Shown: positions 34,702 through 44,178, numbered from the stretch's first letter. The stretch is 64,000 nucleotides of DNA from Mycobacterium sp. EPa45 (GCF_001021385.1 NZ_CP011773.1:1488001-1552000); one strand, 5' to 3'. The notes: generated by a model not told the origin, from the sequence alone. Numbers and translations are program-made.

Positions 34702-37700
34702 CTGCGGCCGCCGGGCAGGGGGAGTCCACGCGTCACCTCCGGCGGGCCAGGTCTGTCGGGGGCCGGCATCGAATTTCGACAGGCATGGTGCGGCCGGTTG
34801 AGGACGCCGCGGGCGGGTGGTCGTTGGTTCCGGTAGCCCGTTCGACCCCTCCCATCGGTCGGGTGGGCGCGTTGGCGGTGGCCCTGGGCGTCGGCGTTGT
34901 GGTCGTGGGGTTCCCGGCCGTCGCCGCCGCCGACACCGGTACCGCCAATCAGGCGGGATCGCCCACACCATCCGGGCCGCAGAAGTCCGTTGGCACACCG
35001 CACAGGCCGCGAATCAACGGAACCGGGACCGCGACCGATTCCGCTTCCGATCCGACAGGTCAGCAGTCGGGCGCCGGAAGGACCGGTCGCGGGTCGAACC
35101 CTGCCACGAACTCCGGCAGCGCCACTGATCCGGCACCGAAACGACGCGCGGCGGTCCCGTCCGCCCCAGACGCCGGGAAGGGCAAGACTTCCGGGCTGAC
35201 CACCGCCGCGGCGTCACCCGCCGAATCCGAGCCCATCGAGCAGCTCTCCTCGCGGCCATCGGTGGGACGCGCGAACAGTGCTCAGGGCGTGCCCACGGTT
35301 GCGGACGTCCCATCGACTTCGGCTGACTCACAGACCGTGACGGCCCAGGAGGCCGGCGCGGCGGTCATGACGGTCGCGCCCCAGGGCTCGGTGTCGGGCA
35401 CGGGAGGCAGCCTGCGTGACCACCTCGGTGGGGGCGCACAAGACGACGCTCCGATCGGCGGTCCGCTGGCATGGGCGGCGTTGGCTGCAAGTAGGCGTGA
35501 ACGGCCCCGCGCCGCACGCACAGTCCCGTCGGCGTCCAGCGCGAGCACCGGTGAAACGTCGTCTGACCCGGCGGCCGCCGCGCGGGCCTCGGCCGTGGCG
35601 CCGAACCCGATCGCCGACTTCATCCGCATCTTCGTCGGCGACGGAACTGCCGATCATCCCGACGCGGGAATCCTGTTCGGCAACGGTTTCAGCTACACCG
35701 GTTACGCGGGCGCGTGCACCAGCGGGGCGTGCAACGGCGGTAGCGCCGGACTCTTCGGCGGTAATGGCGGCAACGGGTTCAACGGCGGTGACGGCGGCGC
35801 TGCGGGCTTGTTCGGTGACGGTGGTGACGGCGGTACCGGTGCCCTCGGCATCAACAACGGTGACGGCGGCAACGGCGGCAGGGGCGGCCTGTTCTTCGGC
35901 GACGGGGGCAAGGGTGGTACCGGCGCCGCGGCAGGAGCGACCGGTAACGGCGGCGCGGGAGGCAATGGCGGAGACGCCGGAATGCTCTCGATCCGAGGCT
36001 CGGGCGGCGCCGGTGGTGACGGCGGACGTGGCGGCACCGAAAGCGGGGCCGGCGGTCACGGCGGCAATGGCGGTAGTGGCGGCCTCGTCTACGGCAACGG
36101 TGGTATGGGCGGCCGTGGCGGAGCCGGTGCGGACGCCGGCGGCGCCGGCGGTGATGGTGGCCGCGCGGCGCTGCTGGCCGGTAACGGCGGCGACGCCGGC
36201 GCGGGTGGGCAAGCATCCCTGCCGTTGGGGACCGCCGGCATGGGCGGCATGGGCGGCAAGGGCGGCCTGCTGTTCGGGCGGGACGGCGGAATGGCCGCGC
36301 CGCCCGGAGCGGCAGCGGCGCGAACCGTGACGATGGCTTTGGCGGTCGCAGATCTGTCGTTCAGCGGGTGTGGGATCGACCCGTTCTGCTATGCGCTACA
36401 AGCCGCGATGGCAGCGGCACAGCCGTTGATCATCGACGGAATCGCCTCTCTGGTAACGGCTTTCGATCCTTCGGCGGGTCCGATCGCCAAGCTGGTAGGA
36501 TCAGCGTTCTTCACGATTCTGGACGCGTTGATGTTCAACGATCTGGGACTGTTGCCGTCGACGGTGCAGAATCTGGTCACCGACCCGACGATGCTCACCT
36601 GGATATCCTCGACGGTCGCCGGCAACTCGGCGCTGGCCGCTCTGCCGCCGGACCTGCGAGCCACCCTGGGTAATGCGGTCGCATACTTCCTGCAAGAATC
36701 GCTGGGCAATCAAACCGTGGCGGACGCGCTGACCCCGGTCTTTTCGTCAGTGCCGCTGCCCACGAGCTTCTTGGGGCTCGCGGACTGGCTGGCGCACTTC
36801 ATCTTCAGTGGGTTCGACTTCAAGCAAACCCTGCAGGACATGATCGGCACGCCGGTCGAGGATTCGCTCAGTGCGTTCTTCGCCAACCCCGCGGTCCAGC
36901 AGCAGTTCGGAACGGCGTTCACCGGTGCGATCAATGTGCTGACCGGGTCGACGTCCCCGTCATGGGCGACTCCGGTCAGCTCGACGGCTCTCGCGGACTA
37001 TCTCGGCCAGCTGGCCGCCGGTTCGTTGCCGCCCGGCATGAGTCCCGCTGCACCAGTGGTGAGCACGGTCGTCAGCTCGGCCATCGTCGCGCTGCTGGCG
37101 TCGGTCGGTGGAAGCGTGGCAAGCCAATTCGGCACCGCTTACACCACATTCATGGCGCAACCAGGAGTCAGCAGCACGTTGGCCAACCTCGTCGCCAACT
37201 ACCTGCTGAGCGTCGTCGACGGGTCGCCGCTGCCCGCGCCGCCCAACACCTTGCCGTCGGCCGCGCAGGTGACCTTCAGCGCGCTGGTGACGAGTCTGCT
37301 GTCCGGATCGGTGCCCTCAGCCGTGGGCACGTTCATCAGCAGTGTGGTTTCCGGACTCGCGGTGTCTCCGGTAGTGCAGCAGGTTGCCGGCACACAAGTC
37401 ACTGATTACGTGGCGACGATGTTGGCGGGTAATCCGATCGCCGGGCCGGTGAGTACCGCGGTTGGTCAAGCGGTGCAGACGCTGCTGGCGAGCACGACGT
37501 TCACCGGCGAAATCGCCACGGTGCTAGGTGGATTGGTTCCCGGATTCCTGGCGCAGCCGGGTCTGGTTGGTGCACTGTCGGCTACTGCGGGCACGCTGGC
37601 CAGTGCGGTCTTCTCGGGGACAGCCCCGTCGGCGGCGCTGGCCGCCGTGTTGGCTGCGTTGCAGGGTGATCCCGTTGTTCAGAACGCCGTGCAGGCCACC

Positions 37701-40700
37701 ACGTCCACGACGGTGAACGCGCTGCTGAGCGATCTGGCGGTGTGGCAGGTGGTCGGCTCGGCGTTGTCGACGATGGTCAATCAGCTTCTCACTGATGCGG
37801 TGGTGCAGCAGTACGCCGCTCAGCAGGTGACGGCGTTTGTGGCGTCGGCGTTGGTGGGCAATCCGATCGCCGGGCCGGTGAGTACCGCGGTTGGTCAAGC
37901 GGTGCAGACGCTGCTGGCGAGCACGACGTTCACCGGCGAAATCGCCACGGTGCTAGGTGGATTGGTTCCCGGATTCCTGGCGCAGCCGGGTCTGGTTGGT
38001 GCACTGTCGGCTACTGCGGGCACGCTGGCCAGTGCGGTCTTCTCGGGGACAGCCCCGTCGGCGGCGCTGGCCGCCGCGTTGGCTGCGTTGCAGGGTGATC
38101 CCGTTGTTCAGAACGCCGTGCAGGCCACCACGTCCACGACGGTGAACGCGCTGCTGAGCGATCTGGCGGTGTGGCAGGTGGTCGGCTCGGCGTTGTCGAC
38201 GATGGTCAATCAGCTTCTCACTGATGCGGTGGTGCAGCAGTACGCCGCTCAGCAGGTGACGGCGTTTGTGGCGTCGGCGCTGGCGGGTAATCCGATCGCC
38301 GGGCCGGTGAGTACCGCGGTTGGTCAAGCGGTGCAGACGCTGCTGGCGAGCACGACGTTCACCGGCGAAATCGCCACGGTGCTAGGTGGATTGGTTCCCG
38401 GATTCCTGGCGCAGCCGGGTCTGGTTGGTGCACTGTCGGCTACTGCGGGCACGCTGGCCAGTGCGGTCTTCTCGGGGACAGCCCCGTCGGCGGCGCTGGC
38501 CGCCGCGTTGGCTGCGTTGCAGGGTGATCCCGTTGTTCAGAACGCCGTGCAGGCCACCACGTCCACGACGGTGAACGCGCTGCTGAGCGATCTGGCGGTG
38601 TGGCAGGTGGTCGGCTCGGCGTTGTCGACGATGGTCAATCAGCTTCTCACTGATGCGGTGGTGCAGCAGTACGCCGCTCAGCAGGTGACGGCGTTTGTGG
38701 CGTCGGCGCTGGCGGGTAATCCGATCGCCGGGCCGGTGAGTACCGCGGTTGGTCAAGCGGTGCAGACGCTGCTGGCGAGCACGACGTTCACCGGCGAAAT
38801 CGCCACGGTGCTAGGTGGATTGGTTCCCGGATTCCTGGCGCAGCCGGGTCTGGTTGGTGCACTGTCGGCTACTGCGGGCACGCTGGCCAGTGCGGTCTTC
38901 TCGGGGACAGCCCCGTCGGCGGCGCTGGCCGCCGCGTTGGCTGCGTTGCAGGGTGATCCCGTTGTTCAGAACGCCGTGCAGGCCACCACGTCCACGACGG
39001 TGAACGCGCTGCTGAGCGATCTGGCGGTGTGGCAGGTGGTCGGCTCGGCGTTGTCGACGATGGTCAATCAGCTTCTCACTGATGCGGTGGTGCAGCAGTA
39101 CGCCGCTCAGCAGGTGACGGCGTTTGTGGCGTCGGCGCTGGTGGGCAATCCGATCGCCGGGCCGGTGAGTACCGCGGTTGGTCAGGCTGTGCAGACGTTG
39201 TTGACGGTGCCGGCGATCACGGGTGGGTTGGCGGCGTTGGTGGGTGCTGCGTTGCCGACGATTCTAAGTCAGCCGGGGGTGCCGGTCGCGTTGGCGGACG
39301 CCGCGGGTGGTCTTGCTGCGGCTGTGGTTGCCGGGCAGGATCTTTCGGCTGCGCTGGCTACAGCGCTCGCCGAATTGCGAGCGAATGTTGATATTCAGCA
39401 TGCTGCTGATGTCGTGACGACGATGGCGGTGCAGGCGGCGTTGACGGATGCCGCGGTGTGGCAGGTGGTCGGCTCGGCGTTGTCGACGATGGCCAACCAA
39501 CTCCTCACTGATGCGGTGGTGCAGCAGTACGCCGTCCAGCAGGTGACGGCGTTTGTGGCGTCGGCGCTGGCGGGCAACCCGATCGCCGGGCCGGTGAGTG
39601 CGGCGGTTGGTCAGGCTGTGCAGACGTTGTTGACGGTGCCGGCGATCACGGGTGGGTTGGCGGCGTTGGTGGGTGCTGCGTTGCCGACGGTGTTGGGTCA
39701 GCCGGGGGTGCCGGTCGCGTTGGCGGACGCCGCGGGTGGTCTGGCTGCGGCTGTGGTTGCCGGGCAGGATCTTTCGGCCGCTCTGGCTACAGCGCTCGCC
39801 GAATTGCGAGCGAATGTTGATATTCAGCATGCTGTCGATGTCGTGACGACGATGGCGGTGCAGGCGGCGTTGACGGATGCCGCGGTGTGGCAGGCGGTCG
39901 GCTCGGCGTTGTCGACGATGGTCAACCAGCTTCTCACCGATGCGACGGTGCAGCAGTACGCCGTCCAGCAGGTGACGGCGTTTGTGGCGTCGGCGCTGGC
40001 GGGCAACCCGATCGCCGGGCCGGTGAGTGCGGCGGTTGGTCAGGCTGTGCAGACGTTGTTGACGGTGCCGGCGATCACGGGTGGGTTGGCGGCGTTGGTG
40101 GGTGCTGCGTTGCCGACGATTCTAAGTCAGCCGGGGGTTCCGGTCGCGTTGGCGGACGCCGCGGGTGGTCTGGCTGCGGCTGTGGTTGCCGGGCAAGATC
40201 TTTCGGCTGCTCTGGCTACAGCGTTGGCGCAGCTTCGGGCGAATATCCAGATCCAAGGTGCGGCGCAGACAGTCGTTGTCATGGCGGTGCAGGTGGCGTT
40301 GGCTGATGCCGCGGTGTGGCAGGCGGTCGGCTCGGCGTTGTCGACGATGGTCAACCAGCTTCTCACCGATGCGGTGGTGCAGCAGTACGCCGTCCAGCAG
40401 GTGACGGCGTTTGTGGCGTCGGCACTGGCGGGCAATCCCATCGCCGGGCCGGTCAGCACCGCAGTTGGTCAGGCCGTGCAGACGTTGTTGGCAGCACCAG
40501 GAATGAGCAGTGGACTGGCTGTAGTGATCGGCTCGGTGCTGCCGGAGTTCTTCAGCCAGATCGGAGTACCCGGCTCCTTGGCCGTGGTTGCCGGTCAGAT
40601 CGTGAGGGCAATCGTCGCCGGCCAAGACCTGTCGACAGTGTGGCCCGTGGTCCTTGAACAGCTGCGATTGAACCTGGCAATAACCGGTGGGCTGAAGACG

Positions 40701-41822
40701 ACCGTCGCGGCCATCCTCGAGCTGGTCAATACGACCTTGTTGAGCATCCCGTCGATTCAGCAGGCGATCGGCACGACGATCACCACATTGATCACCGACC
40801 TTGCCGGCAGCGCGGTCGTGCGGGCCTTCGTCGGGGACCAACTCGGTCCGACGATCGGCAGCGCCATCGTTGCCCTGCTGGCGAACAGCGCCGCCGTCGA
40901 GGTCCTCGCATCCGTGCTCGGCTCGACTGTCACCGACTTCTTGGCCTATTCAGGGTTCACCACCGCGGTGATCGGTGCCGCGAATCAGTTCGCCGACGCG
41001 GTACTCGACGGCACCGAACTGTCCGCTGCTCTGCAGACCGCGTTGGCGGCGCTGCAGGCCAACCCCGCCTTCACCGCGGCGCTGAACGCCATCATCCCGG
41101 AGTCTGTGCGGTCAATCCTCACCAACGGCTCGGTACTGGTGGCGGCCGGGATAGCGGCACAAATCGTCGTAGTCAACCTTCTCAAAGACAATGGCATCAC
41201 CAGCCCGTTCCTGGACGGCGTCGCGGGCCAGGTCACCAAGGTGGCGGTGATGTCCTTGCTGGCCAGAGCGGCCATCGTCAAGCTGGTCTACAGCATCGCC
41301 GTCGATCTGCTGGGCGGAATGCCGTTGGATCAGCTCAAAGACGTGGTGATCAACGCCGTGTTGCGAGAGCCTGACGTTCAGATCGCATTGGGCATGTCCC
41401 TGGGGCAGGGCGTCGGATCGCTATTCGGAGACAACATCATCGGTGCTGTCATCGGCACGACAACCGGGATAACCCTCTCGATCATGCTCGGAGTGGTGGG
41501 CGCGCTGTCCGGACTCTTCATGAACCGCCAAGGCGGCACCGGCGTGGGTCCGGGCGGCTTCGCCCGATCCGTCGGCCGGCAGGACCTGTACGCGATGACC
41601 GTCGCGAGTGATCCCGGCAAACCATCCGGACGAAGGATCGCTGCCGGCGTCCCATTGGTGATCACCCACATGGCAATCGGCGGGCCGGGTCGGCAGACAT
41701 CGGTCGACCTGACCGTACGTGTCGAAACGGAGGCGGCTCAGGCGCTTTCGGTCGACTTCACCTTCCGACTCGAGTCGCTGCTCGGAATGCAGCCCTCAGC
41801 ACCCGTCGAGCAGGTCGCCTGA
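34698..41822 (+). CDS. Giant exported PGRS-repeat protein with seven 143-residue tandem repeats
   Basis: The 2374-residue product has a long basic N-terminus, a hydrophobic signal segment (about residues 54-80, ending near VAAADTG), a Thr/Ser/Pro/Gly-rich linker, and a GDGTADHPDAGILFGNG motif before a Gly-Gly-Asn/Asp PGRS section (about 345-530). A hydrophobic helical region follows, then seven tandem 143-residue repeats (911-1911), degenerate flanking copies, a membrane-like helix near 2250-2275 and a C-terminal beta-rich domain. No PE domain is present, so export is likely through the signal segment. The function is unknown; surface structure or adhesion is inference. It starts with ATG overlapping a leader frame; an internal ATG at 34785 is an alternative. 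Confidence 0.85.
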   Translation: MTAAAGQGESTRHLRRARSVGGRHRISTGMVRPVEDAAGGWSLVPVARSTPPIGRVGALAVALGVGVVVVGFPAVAAADTGTANQAGSPTPSGPQKSVGTPHRPRINGTGTATDSASDPTGQQSGAGRTGRGSNPATNSGSATDPAPKRRAAVPSAPDAGKGKTSGLTTAAASPAESEPIEQLSSRPSVGRANSAQGVPTVADVPSTSADSQTVTAQEAGAAVMTVAPQGSVSGTGGSLRDHLGGGAQDDAPIGGPLAWAALAASRRERPRAARTVPSASSASTGETSSDPAAAARASAVAPNPIADFIRIFVGDGTADHPDAGILFGNGFSYTGYAGACTSGACNGGSAGLFGGNGGNGFNGGDGGAAGLFGDGGDGGTGALGINNGDGGNGGRGGLFFGDGGKGGTGAAAGATGNGGAGGNGGDAGMLSIRGSGGAGGDGGRGGTESGAGGHGGNGGSGGLVYGNGGMGGRGGAGADAGGAGGDGGRAALLAGNGGDAGAGGQASLPLGTAGMGGMGGKGGLLFGRDGGMAAPPGAAAARTVTMALAVADLSFSGCGIDPFCYALQAAMAAAQPLIIDGIASLVTAFDPSAGPIAKLVGSAFFTILDALMFNDLGLLPSTVQNLVTDPTMLTWISSTVAGNSALAALPPDLRATLGNAVAYFLQESLGNQTVADALTPVFSSVPLPTSFLGLADWLAHFIFSGFDFKQTLQDMIGTPVEDSLSAFFANPAVQQQFGTAFTGAINVLTGSTSPSWATPVSSTALADYLGQLAAGSLPPGMSPAAPVVSTVVSSAIVALLASVGGSVASQFGTAYTTFMAQPGVSSTLANLVANYLLSVVDGSPLPAPPNTLPSAAQVTFSALVTSLLSGSVPSAVGTFISSVVSGLAVSPVVQQVAGTQVTDYVATMLAGNPIAGPVSTAVGQAVQTLLASTTFTGEIATVLGGLVPGFLAQPGLVGALSATAGTLASAVFSGTAPSAALAAVLAALQGDPVVQNAVQATTSTTVNALLSDLAVWQVVGSALSTMVNQLLTDAVVQQYAAQQVTAFVASALVGNPIAGPVSTAVGQAVQTLLASTTFTGEIATVLGGLVPGFLAQPGLVGALSATAGTLASAVFSGTAPSAALAAALAALQGDPVVQNAVQATTSTTVNALLSDLAVWQVVGSALSTMVNQLLTDAVVQQYAAQQVTAFVASALAGNPIAGPVSTAVGQAVQTLLASTTFTGEIATVLGGLVPGFLAQPGLVGALSATAGTLASAVFSGTAPSAALAAALAALQGDPVVQNAVQATTSTTVNALLSDLAVWQVVGSALSTMVNQLLTDAVVQQYAAQQVTAFVASALAGNPIAGPVSTAVGQAVQTLLASTTFTGEIATVLGGLVPGFLAQPGLVGALSATAGTLASAVFSGTAPSAALAAALAALQGDPVVQNAVQATTSTTVNALLSDLAVWQVVGSALSTMVNQLLTDAVVQQYAAQQVTAFVASALVGNPIAGPVSTAVGQAVQTLLTVPAITGGLAALVGAALPTILSQPGVPVALADAAGGLAAAVVAGQDLSAALATALAELRANVDIQHAADVVTTMAVQAALTDAAVWQVVGSALSTMANQLLTDAVVQQYAVQQVTAFVASALAGNPIAGPVSAAVGQAVQTLLTVPAITGGLAALVGAALPTVLGQPGVPVALADAAGGLAAAVVAGQDLSAALATALAELRANVDIQHAVDVVTTMAVQAALTDAAVWQAVGSALSTMVNQLLTDATVQQYAVQQVTAFVASALAGNPIAGPVSAAVGQAVQTLLTVPAITGGLAALVGAALPTILSQPGVPVALADAAGGLAAAVVAGQDLSAALATALAQLRANIQIQGAAQTVVVMAVQVALADAAVWQAVGSALSTMVNQLLTDAVVQQYAVQQVTAFVASALAGNPIAGPVSTAVGQAVQTLLAAPGMSSGLAVVIGSVLPEFFSQIGVPGSLAVVAGQIVRAIVAGQDLSTVWPVVLEQLRLNLAITGGLKTTVAAILELVNTTLLSIPSIQQAIGTTITTLITDLAGSAVVRAFVGDQLGPTIGSAIVALLANSAAVEVLASVLGSTVTDFLAYSGFTTAVIGAANQFADAVLDGTELSAALQTALAALQANPAFTAALNAIIPESVRSILTNGSVLVAAGIAAQIVVVNLLKDNGITSPFLDGVAGQVTKVAVMSLLARAAIVKLVYSIAVDLLGGMPLDQLKDVVINAVLREPDVQIALGMSLGQGVGSLFGDNIIGAVIGTTTGITLSIMLGVVGALSGLFMNRQGGTGVGPGGFARSVGRQDLYAMTVASDPGKPSGRRIAAGVPLVITHMAIGGPGRQTSVDLTVRVETEAAQALSVDFTFRLESLLGMQPSAPVEQVA
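35730..36280 (+). repeat. PGRS region: GGX/GGXGG-coding repeats
   Basis: About 180 codons encode short Gly-Gly-Asn, Gly-Gly-Asp and Gly-Ala-Gly units in irregular order, typical of polymorphic GC-rich sequence of mycobacteria. It lies inside the giant gene. Such tracts change length by slippage or recombination. Confidence 0.85.
37428..40430 (+). repeat. Seven tandem 429-bp repeats in frame
   Basis: Units start at 37428, 37857, 38286, 38715, 39144, 39573 and 40002, each exactly 429 bp and beginning GNPIAGPVS. Units 1-4 are almost identical in DNA (the only coding differences noticed are one Val/Ala codon in unit 1 and the Val/Ala before the next unit). Units 5-7 form a second subtype (LTVPAITGGLAALVGAALP, AGQDLSAALATAL). 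A degenerate copy begins at 40431, and related sequence precedes 37428. The pattern indicates recent duplication and gene conversion. Confidence 0.95.
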
Positions 41823-41862
41823 CGCGCACGCCGCCGACTTCGATTCACCTTGCTTTTATTCG

Positions 41863-41891
41863 TTTTGAAACCGGCCGGGCGTTGTTAGCTT
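41863..41891 (+). promoter_or_regulatory. Candidate promoter of the organosulfur cluster
   Basis: TTTTGA at 41863-41868 and TAGCTT (TANNNT) at 41886-41891 are 17 bp apart. Transcription from here would give a leader of about 110 nt before the first gene. This is a weak prediction from spacing and hexamers only. Confidence 0.3.
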
Positions 41892-41911
41892 TGCTGTCAA
41901 CCCCATAGCCC

Positions 41912-41962
41912 GTCCCATGTCGACGCTGACTGGACGACTCGAAGAGCGTTATGGGACAACGC
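41912..41962 (+). promoter_or_regulatory. Possible RNA structure in the leader of the organosulfur cluster
   Basis: A hairpin GCGTT-ATGGGAC-AACGC (41946-41962) has a 7-nt loop that is perfectly complementary to GTCCCAT at 41912-41918. The loop could pair with the upstream strand as a pseudoknot or switch structure. The arms are short, so chance is possible. Confidence 0.3.
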
Positions 41963-42010
41963 ATCCGTGTGCGATGCAATTTCTACGACGACAAACGGAT
42001 ACGAGACAGC

Positions 42011-42991
42011 GTGGCAACCGGCCAGAAACGAATCTTCGATGACGTCGCACAGACGGTGGGAAACACCCCCCTCGTGCGTCTGAACAGCCCATTTGCTTCG
42101 GCCGATACAGAGTTGTTGGTAAAGCTCGAGTACTACAACCCGACGGCCAGCGTGAAAGATCGACTCTCTGTCGGTGCCATCAACTTCGCGGAGCGCAGCG
42201 GACAGCTGCCGCCGGGCGGCACGATCGTGGCTGCCAGCAGTGGAAACCTCGGCATCGGACTCGCAGCAGCAGGAGCCAGCCGCGGATACCGCGTCGTCAT
42301 CGTCATCTACGAGGACACGAGCTACGAACGGAAAGTCATCATCCAAAACCTCGGGGCGGAGCTTGTCCTGACGCCGAAGGAGGATGGCGTCCGAGGCTCG
42401 GTCGAGGAGGCCGAGCGAATCGCCAACAGCACACCCGGTGCATTCTTCGTGAATCAGTTCATCATTCCGATCAATCGCGAAATACACCGGCAGACAACGG
42501 GACCCGAGATCTGGCGCGACACAGCCGGTGATGTCGACGCGGTCGTCATCGGTGTCGGGTCGGGCGGAACGATCAGCGGTGTCGGATCCTTCCTGAAAGC
42601 CCAGAATCCGGGCATCAAGATTTTCGCGGTCGAACCGGACAATTCCGCGGTGCTCAGCGGCGAGGAGTTCAACCCCCACAAGATCTACGGCCTGGGACCC
42701 AACTTCAAGAGTCCGAATTTCGCCGATGAGGTCGTCGACGGAATCCTCCGGGTCACCGAGCACGACGCGGCCGCCACGGCCAGGGAGCTCGCCCGATACG
42801 CCGGAATCCCAAGCGGGCTCAGCGGGGGAGCAGCGGTCGCCGCTGCCAGGCAGGTTGCCGAACGCCGAGACCCGTCCATCCGGACGATCGTCACGCTGGT
42901 GCCGGATTCCGCCGATCGCTACATATCGAGCTTCCTGTTCCAGGACGCGTTCGACGAGAACGGAGCACACCGCGAACATGTCGGTGTCTGA
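42011..42991 (+). CDS. PLP-dependent cysteine synthase-like enzyme
   Basis: The 326-residue protein is a fold-type II PLP enzyme of the cysteine synthase/cystathionine beta-synthase family. VGNTPLVRL opens it, NPTASVKDR carries the PLP lysine (about residue 51), and GVGSGGTISGVG is the PLP phosphate loop. The substrate loop reads ASSGNLGIG instead of the usual TSGNTG, so the acceptor or donor may differ from O-acetylserine and sulfide. The GTG at 42011 is preferred; a frame open to 41951 has no family sequence. It overlaps the next gene by 14 nt and heads a five-gene block with two flavin monooxygenases and a symporter. CysK- and CysM-type enzymes are the nearest known classes. Confidence 0.85.
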   Translation: MATGQKRIFDDVAQTVGNTPLVRLNSPFASADTELLVKLEYYNPTASVKDRLSVGAINFAERSGQLPPGGTIVAASSGNLGIGLAAAGASRGYRVVIVIYEDTSYERKVIIQNLGAELVLTPKEDGVRGSVEEAERIANSTPGAFFVNQFIIPINREIHRQTTGPEIWRDTAGDVDAVVIGVGSGGTISGVGSFLKAQNPGIKIFAVEPDNSAVLSGEEFNPHKIYGLGPNFKSPNFADEVVDGILRVTEHDAAATARELARYAGIPSGLSGGAAVAAARQVAERRDPSIRTIVTLVPDSADRYISSFLFQDAFDENGAHREHVGV

Positions 42992-44138
42992 GCAGCAACT
43001 GGAAGAGCGCGCAGCGCGTCTGCGTCAACCGGGCAAGCAATTCAAACTGGGGTTGTTCACGCAGGTGCCCAGTACCACCGACCGGCCGGCCCGGCATACC
43101 TATGACGAGCTCATCGAAAGCATCGTCGCCGCTGAGGAACTCGGTTACGACAGCGTCTGGATCGGGCAACACCACTTCAGCCCCGAGGACGGTGGTGTCC
43201 CGTCTCCGCTGGTCGTGCTCGCCGCGGCAGCCGCGCGGACCACGCGGATTCAGCTGGGCACGGCGGTCATTGCCCTGCCCTTCGAACACCCGATCCGCCT
43301 CGCCGAGGATCTCTCCGTGCTGGACGAGATATCGGGTGGCCGCGTCCAGGTCGGACTGGGCGGCGCCCGAGGAGACCTGCAGGCTTTCAACACCTTCGGT
43401 GTCGACTTCTCGGCGCGTCACGAACTGTTCGACCGCAATCTCGAGATTCTCCACCATCTGCTGGAGGGCCTGGAGTGTACGCAGTTCGTCCATGCTCGCG
43501 TCGGCGCGTCGTCGCCCTCGCAGCTCTCCGCGTCCGATTCGGTTGCCGGTCAACAGGCGTCAGCGGATGTGGAGCCGAAGCGACTCTTCCCCAGCGTGAC
43601 GAGTCTGCGGGACAGGCTGTGGCAGACGGCCAGTAGCGAAGAACGAGCTCGCTTGATTGCCCGGAACGGCAACGGGCTCATGATCGGTGCGTTCCACGAC
43701 CATGTCATCTTCCACCAGCTTCGGTTCATCGTCGGCTATCTGGAAGAATGGCTGGCACTGCACGGCAATCTCGAAGACGCACGAGTGGGCGCGCAGCGCT
43801 TCACCTTTCACGGCGAGAGCGCAGACGCGATTGCGGATGAGCTGGCATCGCACGTGGCGGCCACGCAACGAACTCTGGACGCCCGCTTCCCGCAGCTGGG
43901 CGCGCTGTCACCGAAGGAATATCTGCGAACGGTCGCGCGAACCGGCACCGCAGCGGACATCGTTCGGCAGCTTCAGGAGGATCGGGCGCTGTTGGGGTTC
44001 GTCACCGACTTCTTCCCGACCACCGGGCTGTTCCCGTCGGTCAGGACAGGTACTGCCGGAGCGGATCTCGACGTCGAACGATTGCGCTTCGTCGCCGAGG
44101 AGATCGCGCCGGAACTCGGGTGGAAACCCGCCGCGTAA
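42978..44138 (+). CDS. LLM-class flavin-dependent monooxygenase (first of the cluster)
   Basis: The 386-residue protein is a luciferase-like monooxygenase. It shows FKLGLFTQVP (strand 1), AEELGYDSVWIGQHHF, IQLGTAVIALPFEHPIRLAEDLSVLDEISGGRVQVGLGGA, and a C-terminal TGTAADIVRQLQEDRALLGF. Family members use reduced FMN and O2 to oxidise C-S, C-H or C-N bonds. The middle (about residues 170-290) is less typical of the family. It overlaps the PLP enzyme gene and is followed by the symporter gene 40 nt downstream. No flavin reductase gene is in the block. The substrate is unknown. Confidence 0.87.
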   Translation: MSVSEQQLEERAARLRQPGKQFKLGLFTQVPSTTDRPARHTYDELIESIVAAEELGYDSVWIGQHHFSPEDGGVPSPLVVLAAAAARTTRIQLGTAVIALPFEHPIRLAEDLSVLDEISGGRVQVGLGGARGDLQAFNTFGVDFSARHELFDRNLEILHHLLEGLECTQFVHARVGASSPSQLSASDSVAGQQASADVEPKRLFPSVTSLRDRLWQTASSEERARLIARNGNGLMIGAFHDHVIFHQLRFIVGYLEEWLALHGNLEDARVGAQRFTFHGESADAIADELASHVAATQRTLDARFPQLGALSPKEYLRTVARTGTAADIVRQLQEDRALLGFVTDFFPTTGLFPSVRTGTAGADLDVERLRFVAEEIAPELGWKPAA

Positions 44139-44178
44139 CGCCCTCACCCATTTCATCACTCACACAAGGAGACCGGCT

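Noticed and set aside
34698..35000. PE or PPE domain at the N-terminus of the giant PGRS protein
   Set aside because: No Pro-Glu/Pro-Pro-Glu helical domain or YxxxD/E motif; instead a signal-like hydrophobic segment is present.
37524..39830. Repeated 124- and 188-residue minus-strand frames within the tandem repeats
   Set aside because: They recur only because the plus-strand repeat recurs; no start signals or family features.
37428..40430. CRISPR or non-coding satellite as explanation of the tandem array
   Set aside because: Units are 429 bp, head to tail without spacers, and keep one reading frame inside a large gene.
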